Shown: one piece after another, positions 50,468 to 61,296 of the stretch
Position numbering within the stretch: position 1 is the first letter of the stretch
Layout: each line of letters begins with the position of its first letter
NCBI RefSeq assembly: GCF_014836675.1
Contig: NZ_JACSQK010000001.1
Coordinates: 430,720 to 494,719 of the forward strand
DNA length: 64,000 nucleotides
Direction of reading: 5' to 3'
From: Comamonas avium
Lineage (GTDB): Bacteria; Pseudomonadota; Gammaproteobacteria; Burkholderiales; Burkholderiaceae_C
Notes under the pieces: model-generated
The model's database searches: none
The model's input: only the letters and a program-made list of their open reading frames with translations
What the model was told of the DNA's origin: nothing
Made by a program: the position numbers and the translations under genes

Positions 50468-53034
50468 GCAGGATTCCTTGTATTTGGATTAATAACCGTA
50501 GAAAGGTTGTCTCCCTTTTCCTGAGTGGCGGCCAACGGTATCCAGAAGGAGAACCGGCAGCCCACCACCTCTGAACCATTGTAGAGGTTCTCAGCGGACA
50601 TCCGCCCCTGGTGAGACTCAACAATGGAACGGCACAGGTTCAAACCAATGCCCATGCCTTCGTTTTTCGTAGAAAAGAAAGCTTCAAACAAACGCTCTTG
50701 TACCTCTGGAGGCAAGCCTTTTCCAGAGTCTTGCACAGAAAATTCTACGCCAGCCTGTCCTTCTGTCTCTTTTGGGACCACACGCAATTCAACATAACGC
50801 TGCGTGGCCGGACGTTGTGCCTGATCAATGGATTCGCCTGCATTTTTGATCAGGTTGATGAGCACCTGTTCAATCAAGATGGCATCGGCCATCACGGGCG
50901 GCAGGCGCTTGGCCACAAAATGATTCAGGCGCACGTTGCGCCGGCGCATTTCAATGTTGGCCAGCTCCAGCGCCTCGTCCACCATGGTCTGTACCTGCGA
51001 CAGCGTGCGGTTGGGTTCGCTGCGCTTAACAAAGGAGCGGATGCGCTGAATGATTTGCCCGGCGCGCTGGGCCTGGTGTGCGGTTTTCTCCAACGCAAAC
51101 CGCATTTGCTCCTCGGTCAGCGAGCCTTTTTCCAGGCGCGAGAGCATGCCGCTGCTGTAGTTGCTGATGGCCGTTAAAGGCTGGTTCAGCTCATGGGCCA
51201 CGCTGGAGGCCATCTCTCCCATGGTGATCAGGCGGCTGGCTGTCTGCGCTTGCTCAGTCTGGCGCGCGGACAGCTCCTCGGCCATGCGGCGCTGGGTGAT
51301 GTCGGTGGCAATCACCATTTGCGCCAAGCGCCCATCTACCCAGCTCAGATAGCGCGAGCGCACTTCCAGCCACTTGCCCAGTTCGGCCACGTAAATTTCT
51401 GCATTGTTGCTCGATGCGCTGGTCAGTGAATCGGTGGGCAGGCCCATCAAGCCATCTTCATCATCCACAGACTCGCTGCGCTCAGCCGGCAAGCCACCTT
51501 GCTGAACCAGCTGCAGGTGGCCCGTCGTCTGAGAGCCAAACCACTGTCGGTAAAGCTTGTTGGCAAACAGCAGCTCTGCACTGCCCAGCGGTGCCACAGA
51601 GACCGAAGCATCCAGCGCCTCCAGCACAATCGTGAAACGATCATGCGAGGCAGCCAGCTGGTCACGAATGCGCTTGGACTCGGTGATATCGGTCATGGAC
51701 GACATCCAGCCTGTCTGCTGCCCACGGGCATCAATCAGCGGGGAGATATACAGGCGCGCATCAAACATGGAACCGTTCTTGCGGCGCACACGTACCTGAA
51801 AACCACCTTGTGCAGTTTTGCCGCTTAGCTCGTCTTTCAGTTTGCTGTGCAGGTACTCGTAGTCGTGCTCGGCCCAGTAGGAATAGGGGGGCATCTGGCC
51901 CACCAGGTCTTTTTCGTCCCAGCCTGTCATCTGGCAAAACGCAGCATTGACATAGGTGATGCGGCCCTGCAGATCCAGCGCACGCATGCCGGTCAGCACC
52001 GAGTTTTCCATCGCGCGGCGGAAATTGGTTTCCGCAATCAACGCGTCTTGCGCCCGCAATCGCTTGCGGGTGTGTCGCCATGTACCCATGAGCAGCCATG
52101 CGGTCAGTAAGCTCATGGCCGCCACCAGCCAGAACATGCCGTTGCCCACCATGCTCAACGATGTGCGGTAAGCCTGCGCCTTGAGCGTCAGGTCAGAGCC
52201 CACGGGCGAGACTGCAATCTGGTACTCCGTCGCTTCTGGCTGGGCCAGTGTGTGCCAGTTGGTTTTGATGCGCGCAGGCGTCAGCGGTGTGCCTGCAAGC
52301 AGCTTGCCCTGTCCATCTGAAAGCGTGATGGCGTAACGCGCCAGCAAGTCGCTGGGGATGGCGTAGCGCATCAAATTGTCCAGAGAAAACTCAGCCATGA
52401 CGGTGCCGCCAAAGCTGCTGGTACCCATGACGGGCGAGTGAAACTGCAGCAATGGCGGGTTGTAGCCAGCGCGCACCGGCGGCTGTGTGTACACCAGGTG
52501 GTTGCTCTCTTTCACGGACTGAAAGCTTTGCGCAGCCTCGTCGTGTTGCAGCTTTTCACCCGGCATGCGCAATTGCTCACTGGGCACGGTAGGCGCTGCA
52601 TAGCTGGTGATGATGCGGCCATCGCGGTCCACCCAGGTCAAAACCTGCATTTCTGGGTACTGCGTGACCAGCACCTCGGCGCGGTTCACAAATTCAGCTG
52701 TACCGATGTCGCCGTATGCCAGGTCGCGCGCAATGCGCATGACTTGTTCCTGGCGCTCCAAAAGGCGCAAACGTACGCGCTGTTGCGCATATTCCACATC
52801 GCGCTTGAGGGCTTGCTGATCGCGATCGACTTCCTCCGCGCGCAAGTACCAGAAAGCCGCAATGATTGCTGCCATGAAAAATGCGACGGAAACCAGCGGT
52901 GCCAATGCGGCCAGACGGTCTTGTCGAGTGGGCGACAGACTGCGCCACCACATGCGCCACCAGCGGGTGGGGTCAGCGCTGGTGAAGGAGGCAGGGGCAG
53001 TTGTCTCGGAGTTGTTTTTTTGTGGTGAAACCAT
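50464..53034 (-). CDS. PAS-containing membrane sensor histidine kinase
   Basis: About 856 residues from MVSPQKNNSETTAP; an ATG 14 codons earlier is also in frame. One TM helix near residue 50 (LVSVAFFMAAIIAAFWYL) and another near 310 (GNGMFWLVAAMSLLTAWLLMG) enclose a periplasmic sensor domain of about 240 residues of CHASE/Cache character. Two cytoplasmic PAS domains follow, the first clear (NSVLTGMRALDLQGRITYVN, FDARLYISPLIDARG). The DHp box is ASSVAHELNQPLTAISNYSSG, the ATPase has LINLIKNAGESID, DSGKGLPPE and GMGIGLNLCRSIVE. A DctB/FixL-like kinase, translationally coupled to the regulator gene. The ligand is unknown. Confidence 0.92.
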   Translation of the reverse strand: MVSPQKNNSETTAPASFTSADPTRWWRMWWRSLSPTRQDRLAALAPLVSVAFFMAAIIAAFWYLRAEEVDRDQQALKRDVEYAQQRVRLRLLERQEQVMRIARDLAYGDIGTAEFVNRAEVLVTQYPEMQVLTWVDRDGRIITSYAAPTVPSEQLRMPGEKLQHDEAAQSFQSVKESNHLVYTQPPVRAGYNPPLLQFHSPVMGTSSFGGTVMAEFSLDNLMRYAIPSDLLARYAITLSDGQGKLLAGTPLTPARIKTNWHTLAQPEATEYQIAVSPVGSDLTLKAQAYRTSLSMVGNGMFWLVAAMSLLTAWLLMGTWRHTRKRLRAQDALIAETNFRRAMENSVLTGMRALDLQGRITYVNAAFCQMTGWDEKDLVGQMPPYSYWAEHDYEYLHSKLKDELSGKTAQGGFQVRVRRKNGSMFDARLYISPLIDARGQQTGWMSSMTDITESKRIRDQLAASHDRFTIVLEALDASVSVAPLGSAELLFANKLYRQWFGSQTTGHLQLVQQGGLPAERSESVDDEDGLMGLPTDSLTSASSNNAEIYVAELGKWLEVRSRYLSWVDGRLAQMVIATDITQRRMAEELSARQTEQAQTASRLITMGEMASSVAHELNQPLTAISNYSSGMLSRLEKGSLTEEQMRFALEKTAHQAQRAGQIIQRIRSFVKRSEPNRTLSQVQTMVDEALELANIEMRRRNVRLNHFVAKRLPPVMADAILIEQVLINLIKNAGESIDQAQRPATQRYVELRVVPKETEGQAGVEFSVQDSGKGLPPEVQERLFEAFFSTKNEGMGIGLNLCRSIVESHQGRMSAENLYNGSEVVGCRFSFWIPLAATQEKGDNLSTVINPNTRNPA

Positions 53035-53338
53035 ACGGGAAGTGTAGGGGGATTCCCTTGCTTTGCGCGTGCTCAAAGTGACGTCAGAAACATCTTCTCC
53101 TGTATGTGCAGTTGCAGCAATATTTCACATTATGGGAGTTGGGTGCATCATTTGAAATATGAAGAAAATATGCGAAACTGCGCGCTGAAATGGTCGCCAA
53201 ATTGGGCGTATTTGTCTCTCAAGTAAGGTGTGAGCCTGCAGCTAAGCTCGGGTTCAATCACTGCTTATCGTTGAGTAGGGAACTACGTTCGATACAAATT
53301 CGACTTCCTACCTGCAGCCTCTTGAACAGGAGACAACC
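53035..53338. promoter_or_regulatory. Divergent control region between the sensor kinase gene and aceE
   Basis: 304 bp without a gene. A strong ribosome site CAGGAGACAACC precedes aceE. A+T-rich patches around 53130-53180 (ATTTCACATTATGGG, TTTGAAATATGAAG) could hold promoters; no PdhR-type palindrome was recognised. Confidence 0.4.
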
Positions 53339-56056
53339 ATGACAGCTCAGACCGACCCTCAGGCCGGCGCTAACGCAAAGCCTAGCCTCGACCCCCAAGA
53401 ATCCCGCGAGTGGATGGACGCGCTGAGCGCCGTCATCGACCGCGAAGGTGCGCAGTACGCGCACCAGTTGATTGAAGAGGTGCTGGAGCACGCACGCCAA
53501 AACAGCGTGGATTTGCCCTTCTCAGCCACCACTGGCTATGTCAACACCATTGAAGCCAGCCAGGAAGCCCGCTGCCCCGGCAACCTGGAGCTGGAAGGCC
53601 GTCTGCGCGCCTACATGCGCTGGAACGCCATGGCCATGGTCGTCAAGGCCAACCGCCATCACCCACCAGAAGGTGGCGATCTGGGCGGTCACATTGGTTC
53701 GTTCGCCTCGCTGGCCAACATGTTTGCAGCGGGCTTTAACCATTTCTGGCACGCCGAAAATGAAAACCACGGTGGTGACTGCCTGTACATCCAGGGTCAC
53801 GTCTCGCCCGGCATCTACGCCCGTGCGTTCCTGGAAGGCCGCATCACTGAAGAGCAGTTGCTCAACTTCCGCCAGGAAGTAGACGGCAAGGGCCTGTCCA
53901 GCTACCCGCATCCCAAGCTGATGCCCGAGTTCTGGCAGTTCCCCACCGTCTCGATGGGTCTGGGCCCATTGATGGCGATCTATCAGGCACGTTTCCTCAA
54001 GTACCTGCACGCCCGTGGCATTGCCAACACCGAAAACCGCAAGGTCTGGGTGTTCTGCGGCGACGGTGAAATGGACGAAGTTGAATCGCTGGGCGCAATC
54101 GGCCTGGCTGCCCGTGAAAACCTCGACAACCTGGTCTTCGTCATCAACTGCAACTTGCAGCGTCTGGACGGCCCCGTGCGCGGTAACGGCAAGATCATTC
54201 AGGAGCTGGAAGGCGAATTCCGTGGCTCTGGCTGGAACGTCATCAAGCTGATCTGGGGCAAGGGCTGGGACGAGCTGCTGGCCAAGGACAAGGACGGCGT
54301 TCTCAAGAAAATCATGATGGAGTGCAACGACGGCGACTATCAGGCCATGAAGGCCAACGATGGTGCTTTCGTGCGCAAGAACTTCTTCGGTCGCGACCCC
54401 CGCGCGCTGAAGATGGTCGAGCACATGTCCGACGACGAAATCTGGAACCTGCGCCGCGGTGGCCACGACTCGCAAAAAGTCTATGCCGCCTTCCACGCAG
54501 CCAACACCACCAAGGGGCAGCCGACCGTGCTGCTGGTCAAGACCGTCAAGGGCTTTGGCATGGGCAAGGTCGGTGAAGGCAAGAACAACGTTCACCAGAC
54601 CAAGAAACTGAGCGACGAAGACATCAAGTCCTTCCGCGACCGTTTCAACATTCCAATCCCAGACAGCCAGATTGCGGACATCCCTTTCTTCAAGCCTGCG
54701 GACGACACCCCAGAGATGAAGTACCTGCACGAGCGCCGCAAGGCCTTGGGCGGCTACCTGCCACACCGCCGTGTGAAGGCCGAAGAGTCTTTCACCGCCC
54801 CGGCGCTCGATACCTTCAAGGCCATTTTGGAGCCCACGCCAGAAGGCCGTGAAATCTCGACCACTCAGGCCTATGTGCGCTTCCTGACGCAACTGCTGCG
54901 TGACAAGAACATTGGCCCCCGTGTGGTGCCTATCCTGGTGGACGAAGCCCGTACCTTTGGTATGGAAGGCCTGTTCCGCCAGATCGGTATCTACAACCCC
55001 CACGGTCAGCAGTACACCCCGGTCGACAAAGACCAGGTCATGTACTACCGCGAAGACAAGGCCGGCCAGATTCTGCAGGAAGGCATCAACGAAGCCGGCG
55101 GTATGGCTTCGTGGATTGCTGCGGCTACCAGCTACAGCACGTCCAACCGGATCATGATTCCGTTCTACGTCTACTACTCCATGTTCGGCTTCCAGCGCAT
55201 TGGCGATCTGGCATGGGCAGCAGGCGACATGCAGGCACGCGGCTTCTTGCTGGGCGGCACTTCGGGCCGCACCACGCTCAACGGCGAAGGCCTGCAGCAC
55301 GAAGACGGCCACAGCCACATCCTGGCCAACACCGTGCCTAACTGCATCAGCTACGACCCCACCTTCGCGCACGAAGTGGCCGTGATCATGCAAGACGGCT
55401 TGCGCCGCATGGTGCAAAACCAGGAAAACGTCTTCTACTACATCACCTTGCTCAATGAAAACTACCCCATGCCCGGTCTGACCGAAGGCACGGAGCAGCA
55501 AATCATCAAGGGCATGTACCTGTGCAAGCCCGGCCAGAAAGTGCCGCAATCGGGCCAGCGCGTTCAGCTGCTGGGCTCGGGCACCATCCTGCGCGAATCG
55601 TTCTTTGCGCAAGAGCTGCTGGAAAAAGACTGGGGCATTGCCGCCGACGTGTGGAGCTGCCCATCGTTCAACGAACTGACCCGCGACGGTCAGGACTGCG
55701 AACGCCACAACATGCTGCACCCGCTGGAAACCGCCAAGCAAGCCTTTGTAACGCAGCAGTTGCAAGCCACCCAGGGCCCTGTGGTCGCGTCTACCGACTA
55801 CATGAAGGCCTACGCCGAGCAAATTCGCCCCTACATGCCCAAGGGCCGTACTTACAAGGTACTGGGCACTGATGGCTTTGGCCGCTCGGACTTCCGCCGC
55901 AAGCTGCGCGAGCACTTCGAGATCGACCGCCACTACATCGTGGTGGCCGCGCTCAAGTCGCTGGCCGACGAAGGCAAGCTGCCAATCACCAAGGTGGCAG
56001 AAGCAATTGCCAAGTACGGCATCCAAGCCGACAAGATCAACCCCCTGTACGCTTGA
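53339..56056 (+). CDS. aceE: Pyruvate dehydrogenase E1 component, homodimeric AceE
   Basis: 905 residues. Homodimeric gammaproteobacterial-type E1: the thiamine diphosphate motif is WVFCGDGEMDEVESLGAIGL with NCNLQRLDGPVRGNGKII, and the substrate-binding parts include GGHIGSFASLANMFAAGFNHFW and GTSGRTTLNGEGLQHEDGHSH. It decarboxylates pyruvate and acetylates the lipoyl group of E2. First gene of aceE-aceF-lpd, with 20 bp to aceF. A very long antisense open frame covers most of it, caused by the G+C-rich third positions. Confidence 0.97.
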   Translation: MTAQTDPQAGANAKPSLDPQESREWMDALSAVIDREGAQYAHQLIEEVLEHARQNSVDLPFSATTGYVNTIEASQEARCPGNLELEGRLRAYMRWNAMAMVVKANRHHPPEGGDLGGHIGSFASLANMFAAGFNHFWHAENENHGGDCLYIQGHVSPGIYARAFLEGRITEEQLLNFRQEVDGKGLSSYPHPKLMPEFWQFPTVSMGLGPLMAIYQARFLKYLHARGIANTENRKVWVFCGDGEMDEVESLGAIGLAARENLDNLVFVINCNLQRLDGPVRGNGKIIQELEGEFRGSGWNVIKLIWGKGWDELLAKDKDGVLKKIMMECNDGDYQAMKANDGAFVRKNFFGRDPRALKMVEHMSDDEIWNLRRGGHDSQKVYAAFHAANTTKGQPTVLLVKTVKGFGMGKVGEGKNNVHQTKKLSDEDIKSFRDRFNIPIPDSQIADIPFFKPADDTPEMKYLHERRKALGGYLPHRRVKAEESFTAPALDTFKAILEPTPEGREISTTQAYVRFLTQLLRDKNIGPRVVPILVDEARTFGMEGLFRQIGIYNPHGQQYTPVDKDQVMYYREDKAGQILQEGINEAGGMASWIAAATSYSTSNRIMIPFYVYYSMFGFQRIGDLAWAAGDMQARGFLLGGTSGRTTLNGEGLQHEDGHSHILANTVPNCISYDPTFAHEVAVIMQDGLRRMVQNQENVFYYITLLNENYPMPGLTEGTEQQIIKGMYLCKPGQKVPQSGQRVQLLGSGTILRESFFAQELLEKDWGIAADVWSCPSFNELTRDGQDCERHNMLHPLETAKQAFVTQQLQATQGPVVASTDYMKAYAEQIRPYMPKGRTYKVLGTDGFGRSDFRRKLREHFEIDRHYIVVAALKSLADEGKLPITKVAEAIAKYGIQADKINPLYA

Positions 56057-56076
56057 TAAAGCCCGGAGACACAGAT

Positions 56077-57813
56077 ATGGCATTGACAGAAATCAAGGTC
56101 CCGGACATCGGGGATTTCGACAGCGTTGGCGTGATCGAAGTGCTGGTCAACGTGGGCGACACCATCAAGGTTGAGCAGTCGCTGATTACCGTGGAGTCCG
56201 ACAAGGCCTCCATGGAAATTCCTTCCAGCCACGCCGGTGTGCTCAAGGAGCTGCGCGTCAAGCTGGGTGACCAGGTGGCGCAGGGCGGCGTGATTGCAGT
56301 GATTGAAACTGCAGACGCGGCTTCCGCCCCTGCACAGGCACCTGCAGCAGAAGCTGTAGCGCCTAGCGTAGCAGCTGCGCCTGTTTCAGATACAAAACAA
56401 GCTGAAACTGCCGCAGCGCCTGCGCCAGCTGCTCCTGCAGCTGCAGCAAGCTCTATGAATATCGTCATTCCTGACATTGGTGATTTCAAGGACGTGGCCG
56501 TCATTGAAATGCTGGTCAAGGTGGGTGATGTGGTTACCGCTGAGCAATCACTGTTCACCGTGGAGTCTGACAAGGCCTCGATGGAAATTCCATCGCCTGC
56601 CGCAGGCACCATCACCGCGCTGGGCATCAAGCTGGGCGATGTGGTCAACGTGGGTGACGCAGTGGGCACTATGAGCGTGCAGGGCGCAGCCCCCGCAGCG
56701 TCGGCGTCGGCACCTGCCGCAGCGCCAGCTGCTGCAACACCAGCTCCTGCAGCACAAGCAGCACCTGTTGCACAAGTCAGTACAGCGCCAGCAGCTACTG
56801 CCGCTGTAGCTGCACCTGCTGCGGCCCCAGCCCACAACCCCACGGTGGCCCCTTCGGGCAAGCTGCCGCATGCATCGCCTTCCGTGCGCAAATTTGCGCG
56901 TGAACTGGGCGTGCCGCTGGAAGAAGTGCAAGGCTCGGGCCAGAAGGGCCGCATCACCTCCGAAGACGTGATGGGCTTTACCAAGTCCGTCATGGCGGGC
57001 GCGGTGCAAACCCTGGCGCAAGCTGCCAAGGCCCCCGCCAAATCGGCAGGCGCTGGCAACGTGGGCGGTCTGGAAGTGCTGGCATGGCCCAAGGTGGACT
57101 TTGCCAAGTTCGGCCCGGTCGAGCGCAAAGATCTGTCGCGCATCAAGAAGATCTCGGGCGCCAACCTGCACCGCAACTGGGTGATGATTCCCCACGTCAC
57201 CAACAATGACCTGGCAGACATTACCGATCTGGAAGCCTTCCGCGTCTCTACCAACGCTGAAAACGCCAAGGCCAAGAGCGATGTGAAGGTCACCATGCTG
57301 GCTTTCGTCATCAAGGCCGTGGTGGCTGCGCTCAAGAAGTTCCCTGAGTTCAACGCCTCGCTGGACGGCGATACGCTGGTCTACAAGCAGTACTTCAACA
57401 TCGGCTTTGCGGCAGACACGCCCAACGGCCTGGTGGTGCCTGTGCTCAAAGATGCCGACAAGAAGGGCATCATGCAGATCAGCCAGGAAATGGGCGAGCT
57501 GGCCAAAAAGGCCCGCGACGGCAAGCTGGGCGCAGCAGACATGCAAGGCGGCTGCTTCTCCATCTCGTCGCTGGGTGGCATTGGTGGCACCAACTTCACG
57601 CCCATCGTGAATGCGCCTGAAGTGGCCATCCTTGGCCTGTCGCGTGGTGCCATGCAGCCGGTGTGGAACGAAGAGAAAGAAAAGTTCGTGCCCCGCCTGA
57701 TGCTGCCCCTGAGCCTGTCGTACGACCACCGCGTCATCGACGGTGCCTCTGCTGCGCGCTTTAACGCCTATCTGGGCGCTGTGCTGGCGGACTACCGCCG
57801 CATCTTGCTGTAA
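56077..57813 (+). CDS. aceF: Pyruvate dehydrogenase E2, dihydrolipoyl acetyltransferase AceF
   Basis: 578 residues from [14 protein letters not shown], preceded by GGAGACACAGAT. Two lipoyl domains carry the lipoyl-lysine in [10 protein letters not shown] (Lys43 and Lys165). Ala/Pro-rich linkers join them to a peripheral subunit-binding domain (about 264-300, SPSVRKFARELGV and GSGQKGRITSEDV) and the catalytic domain with DHRVIDG near the end. The E2 core moves acetyl groups to CoA. The first linker contains an unusual patch SDTKQAET within otherwise Ala/Pro sequence (see findings). 12 bp to lpd. Confidence 0.96.
   Translation: MALTEIKVPDIGDFDSVGVIEVLVNVGDTIKVEQSLITVESDKASMEIPSSHAGVLKELRVKLGDQVAQGGVIAVIETADAASAPAQAPAAEAVAPSVAAAPVSDTKQAETAAAPAPAAPAAAASSMNIVIPDIGDFKDVAVIEMLVKVGDVVTAEQSLFTVESDKASMEIPSPAAGTITALGIKLGDVVNVGDAVGTMSVQGAAPAASASAPAAAPAAATPAPAAQAAPVAQVSTAPAATAAVAAPAAAPAHNPTVAPSGKLPHASPSVRKFARELGVPLEEVQGSGQKGRITSEDVMGFTKSVMAGAVQTLAQAAKAPAKSAGAGNVGGLEVLAWPKVDFAKFGPVERKDLSRIKKISGANLHRNWVMIPHVTNNDLADITDLEAFRVSTNAENAKAKSDVKVTMLAFVIKAVVAALKKFPEFNASLDGDTLVYKQYFNIGFAADTPNGLVVPVLKDADKKGIMQISQEMGELAKKARDGKLGAADMQGGCFSISSLGGIGGTNFTPIVNAPEVAILGLSRGAMQPVWNEEKEKFVPRLMLPLSLSYDHRVIDGASAARFNAYLGAVLADYRRILL
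56349..56432. repeat. Sequence resembling the dispersed palindrome, inside the aceF linker
   Basis: Within the coding region for AceF residues about 92-119. The order AAGCTGTAGCGCC, then GTTTCAG-N12-CTGAAAC (56383-56408), then GCAGCGCCTGCGCCAGCTG follows the outer-arm, inner-hairpin, outer-arm layout of copies A and B, in frame without stops. Similarity was judged by eye; the Ala-rich codons (GCN) could favour chance matches in the arms. Confidence 0.35.
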
Positions 57814-57825
57814 GGAGCGCTGCAC

Positions 57826-59682
<1,857 letters not shown>

Positions 59683-59712
59683 TTAGCGCTTTCTAAAAAG
59701 TGCTTGCAAAGC

Positions 59713-59741
59713 AAAAAGGCAACCTTCGGGTTGCCTTTTTT
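59713..59741 (+). terminator. Terminator of the aceE-aceF-lpd operon
   Basis: A perfect 12-bp stem AAAAAGGCAACC / GGTTGCCTTTTT closed by the stable TTCG tetraloop. Confidence 0.95.
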
Positions 59742-59755
59742 ATTGTTTAAGAGCT

Positions 59756-59895
59756 GCTAACACCACCCAGTAAAACGAAGGTTAACGGTTGAGACGCACG
59801 CGTGAAGCCGAAAGCAGTACTTAAGTACTGCAAGCAAAACAACGACGTATCAAAGCTTGTGTTTGCTGCTCTAAACCGATGGGGTGATTACAGAT
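59756..59895. repeat. Structured element starting GCTAACACCACCC, with a perfect 18-bp palindrome
   Basis: GCAGTACTTAAGTACTGC (59814-59831) is self-complementary over all 18 bases. The left edge GCTAACACCAC equals the left edge of the element at 19522; the right edge GATGGGGTGATT is only a poor inverse, so this copy may be degraded. Confidence 0.5.
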
Positions 59896-60251
59896 GCTTG
59901 GAGCTAAGTGCAGGCTGCGATTACTGCCAATGTGAGTTGAAAATCTGACCCACAGCTACGGCGGTGTAGTCGATTAATTTTTCTGAGTTTGAAAGCATTA
60001 ATCGCAGATTATGTGCAAGAGCGTTGGGTTGTGCTGCCCAGACCAGCTACTGCTGCGGGGCGGGCATAGGTCACTTTTCAGTCAGTCTCTATGGCTTAAA
60101 AAAGCAGATACTTGTCCGTTAATATGTAAATATTTTCATATTACGTAACTAATAATAATAGTAAATAATTTTACTTTTAGAAGCCATAGTAAAGAATATG
60201 CAATGCGCAGCAATGTCTGGAAACATGTATTACATATAATTTATGTGCGTT

Positions 60252-60281
60252 TTGACTTAAATCATACGTAAATAATATTAA
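60252..60281 (+). promoter_or_regulatory. Candidate promoter of the bacteriohemerythrin gene
   Basis: TTGACT at 60252-60257 and TATTAA at 60276-60281, 18 bp apart, in A+T-rich DNA about 70 bases before the start codon. A match to sigma-70 boxes by eye only. Confidence 0.35.
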
Positions 60282-60348
60282 AGGCATATCGCTTTGATAA
60301 ATGTTGTCTGGAATTTCAGATGAAAGCGATAAATGAGGAGGTGAGTTT

Positions 60349-60855
60349 ATGGCTATTTTAAATTGGGTTCCTGCCCTCAATATTGGTATTGAAGAAATTG
60401 ATAGACAGCACAGGCGTATTGCTGATTACATCAATCGACTCTACGCATTGCGCGAAACACCTGACCGAAAATTGCTGGGAGTCGTGATTGCAGAGACCGT
60501 GGACTACACCCTTTCACATTTTGCTTTTGAAGAGGCCATGATTGAAGAAGCGGGGTACATGTTTTCAGGGCCTCACAAGCGCGTGCATGAGCTGTTTATA
60601 CGCCGGGTTACTGAAATACAGCAGCGCTTCGAAGCGGGCGAAGATGTCGCCAACGAACTGCACGGCATGCTGTCGCGCTGGTTGTTCAACCACATTCGCA
60701 ACGAAGACCGTGGCTATGTGGATACCGTCAAGGCGTACCAGCGCATGCGAAACAAGAACACTAAAACGACCGAGCAGAAAATGAAAGAGGAGATAGTGAA
60801 AGAGTTGGAAGAGAAGCACAAACGCAAAGGTTTCTTTGCAAGACTATTTTCTTGA
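60349..60855 (+). CDS. Bacteriohemerythrin
   Basis: 168 residues, non-heme di-iron O2-binding protein. All seven iron ligands are visible: His21 (RQHRRI), His57 and Glu61 (HFAFEE), His76 and His80 (HKRVHE), His115 and Asp120 (HIRNED). A strong ribosome site GAGGAGGTGAG precedes the ATG. After the four-helix bundle (ends near 130) there is a highly charged tail of about 38 residues ending KGFFARLFS, which could form an amphipathic helix. Such proteins store, carry or sense O2 in micro-oxic life. Monocistronic. Confidence 0.93.
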   Translation: MAILNWVPALNIGIEEIDRQHRRIADYINRLYALRETPDRKLLGVVIAETVDYTLSHFAFEEAMIEEAGYMFSGPHKRVHELFIRRVTEIQQRFEAGEDVANELHGMLSRWLFNHIRNEDRGYVDTVKAYQRMRNKNTKTTEQKMKEEIVKELEEKHKRKGFFARLFS

Positions 60856-61140
60856 GCCAAGTTATTAAATAATTAAGGCTTGTTAAGTACCATTGCAACT
60901 TCATAGCAATATTATTGAAATGATATCTAAATCTTTTTGATATAAAAATGCAGTGGTGATTTATTTGACCTCAATGGTTTGAATCTATTGTTAATTATTC
61001 TTCTGGATAATATTGATTATTCAAAAATACATTTTTTGATGTTTGGCAGCTTGGATGCTTGTGGGAAAACGGTGTAGCCGTAGGCTGGCTATTTGCAGTC
61101 AATCGATCAGCACATCCTACGCACGCACATTGCAGGCGCA

Positions 61141-61214
61141 ACCGACCCCGAAGTGGCATGGGTGAGCCTGGCCGATGACCAGGCCAAGGTGCAAGGTATC
61201 AAGGTCAAGAAGGG
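61141..61214 (+). pseudogene. Short fragment of a dihydrolipoyl dehydrogenase gene
   Basis: Encodes [20 protein letters not shown] followed by KVKKG. It aligns without gaps to 59308-59381 of the intact lpd gene, with eight differences over about 73 bases in my hand alignment; about half are silent. Similarity stops on both sides: upstream it fades within about 15 bases, and downstream it ends in the G-run. It has no start, no flavin domain and no function as a gene. Confidence 0.8.
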
Positions 61215-61257
61215 GGGGGGCCGCCTCGGGCCTGGGGGCTGACTTTTTCATTGCGTT

Positions 61258-61296
61258 TTTGATAGCTGAGTGCGCTGCTCGGTTTAGGTCTAAAGA
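61258..61296. repeat. Partial dispersed palindrome, copy E
   Basis: TTTGATAGCTGAGTGCGCTG resembles the left arm of copies A and C, followed by a short remnant; no right arm is found. Confidence 0.45.

Larger units (their letters stand above)
59742..60348. other. Gene-free region with structured repeat, upstream of bacteriohemerythrin
   Basis: The first part (59756-59895) opens with GCTAACACCACCC and holds an 18-bp palindrome. The second part is strongly A+T-rich and probably contains the bacteriohemerythrin promoter. No protein-like frame seen. Confidence 0.55.

Noticed and set aside
53522..56083. 853-codon open frame antisense to aceE
   Set aside because: It mirrors the aceE codons; long antisense frames are expected in G+C-rich genes with strong third-position bias. 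No domain or ribosome site seen.
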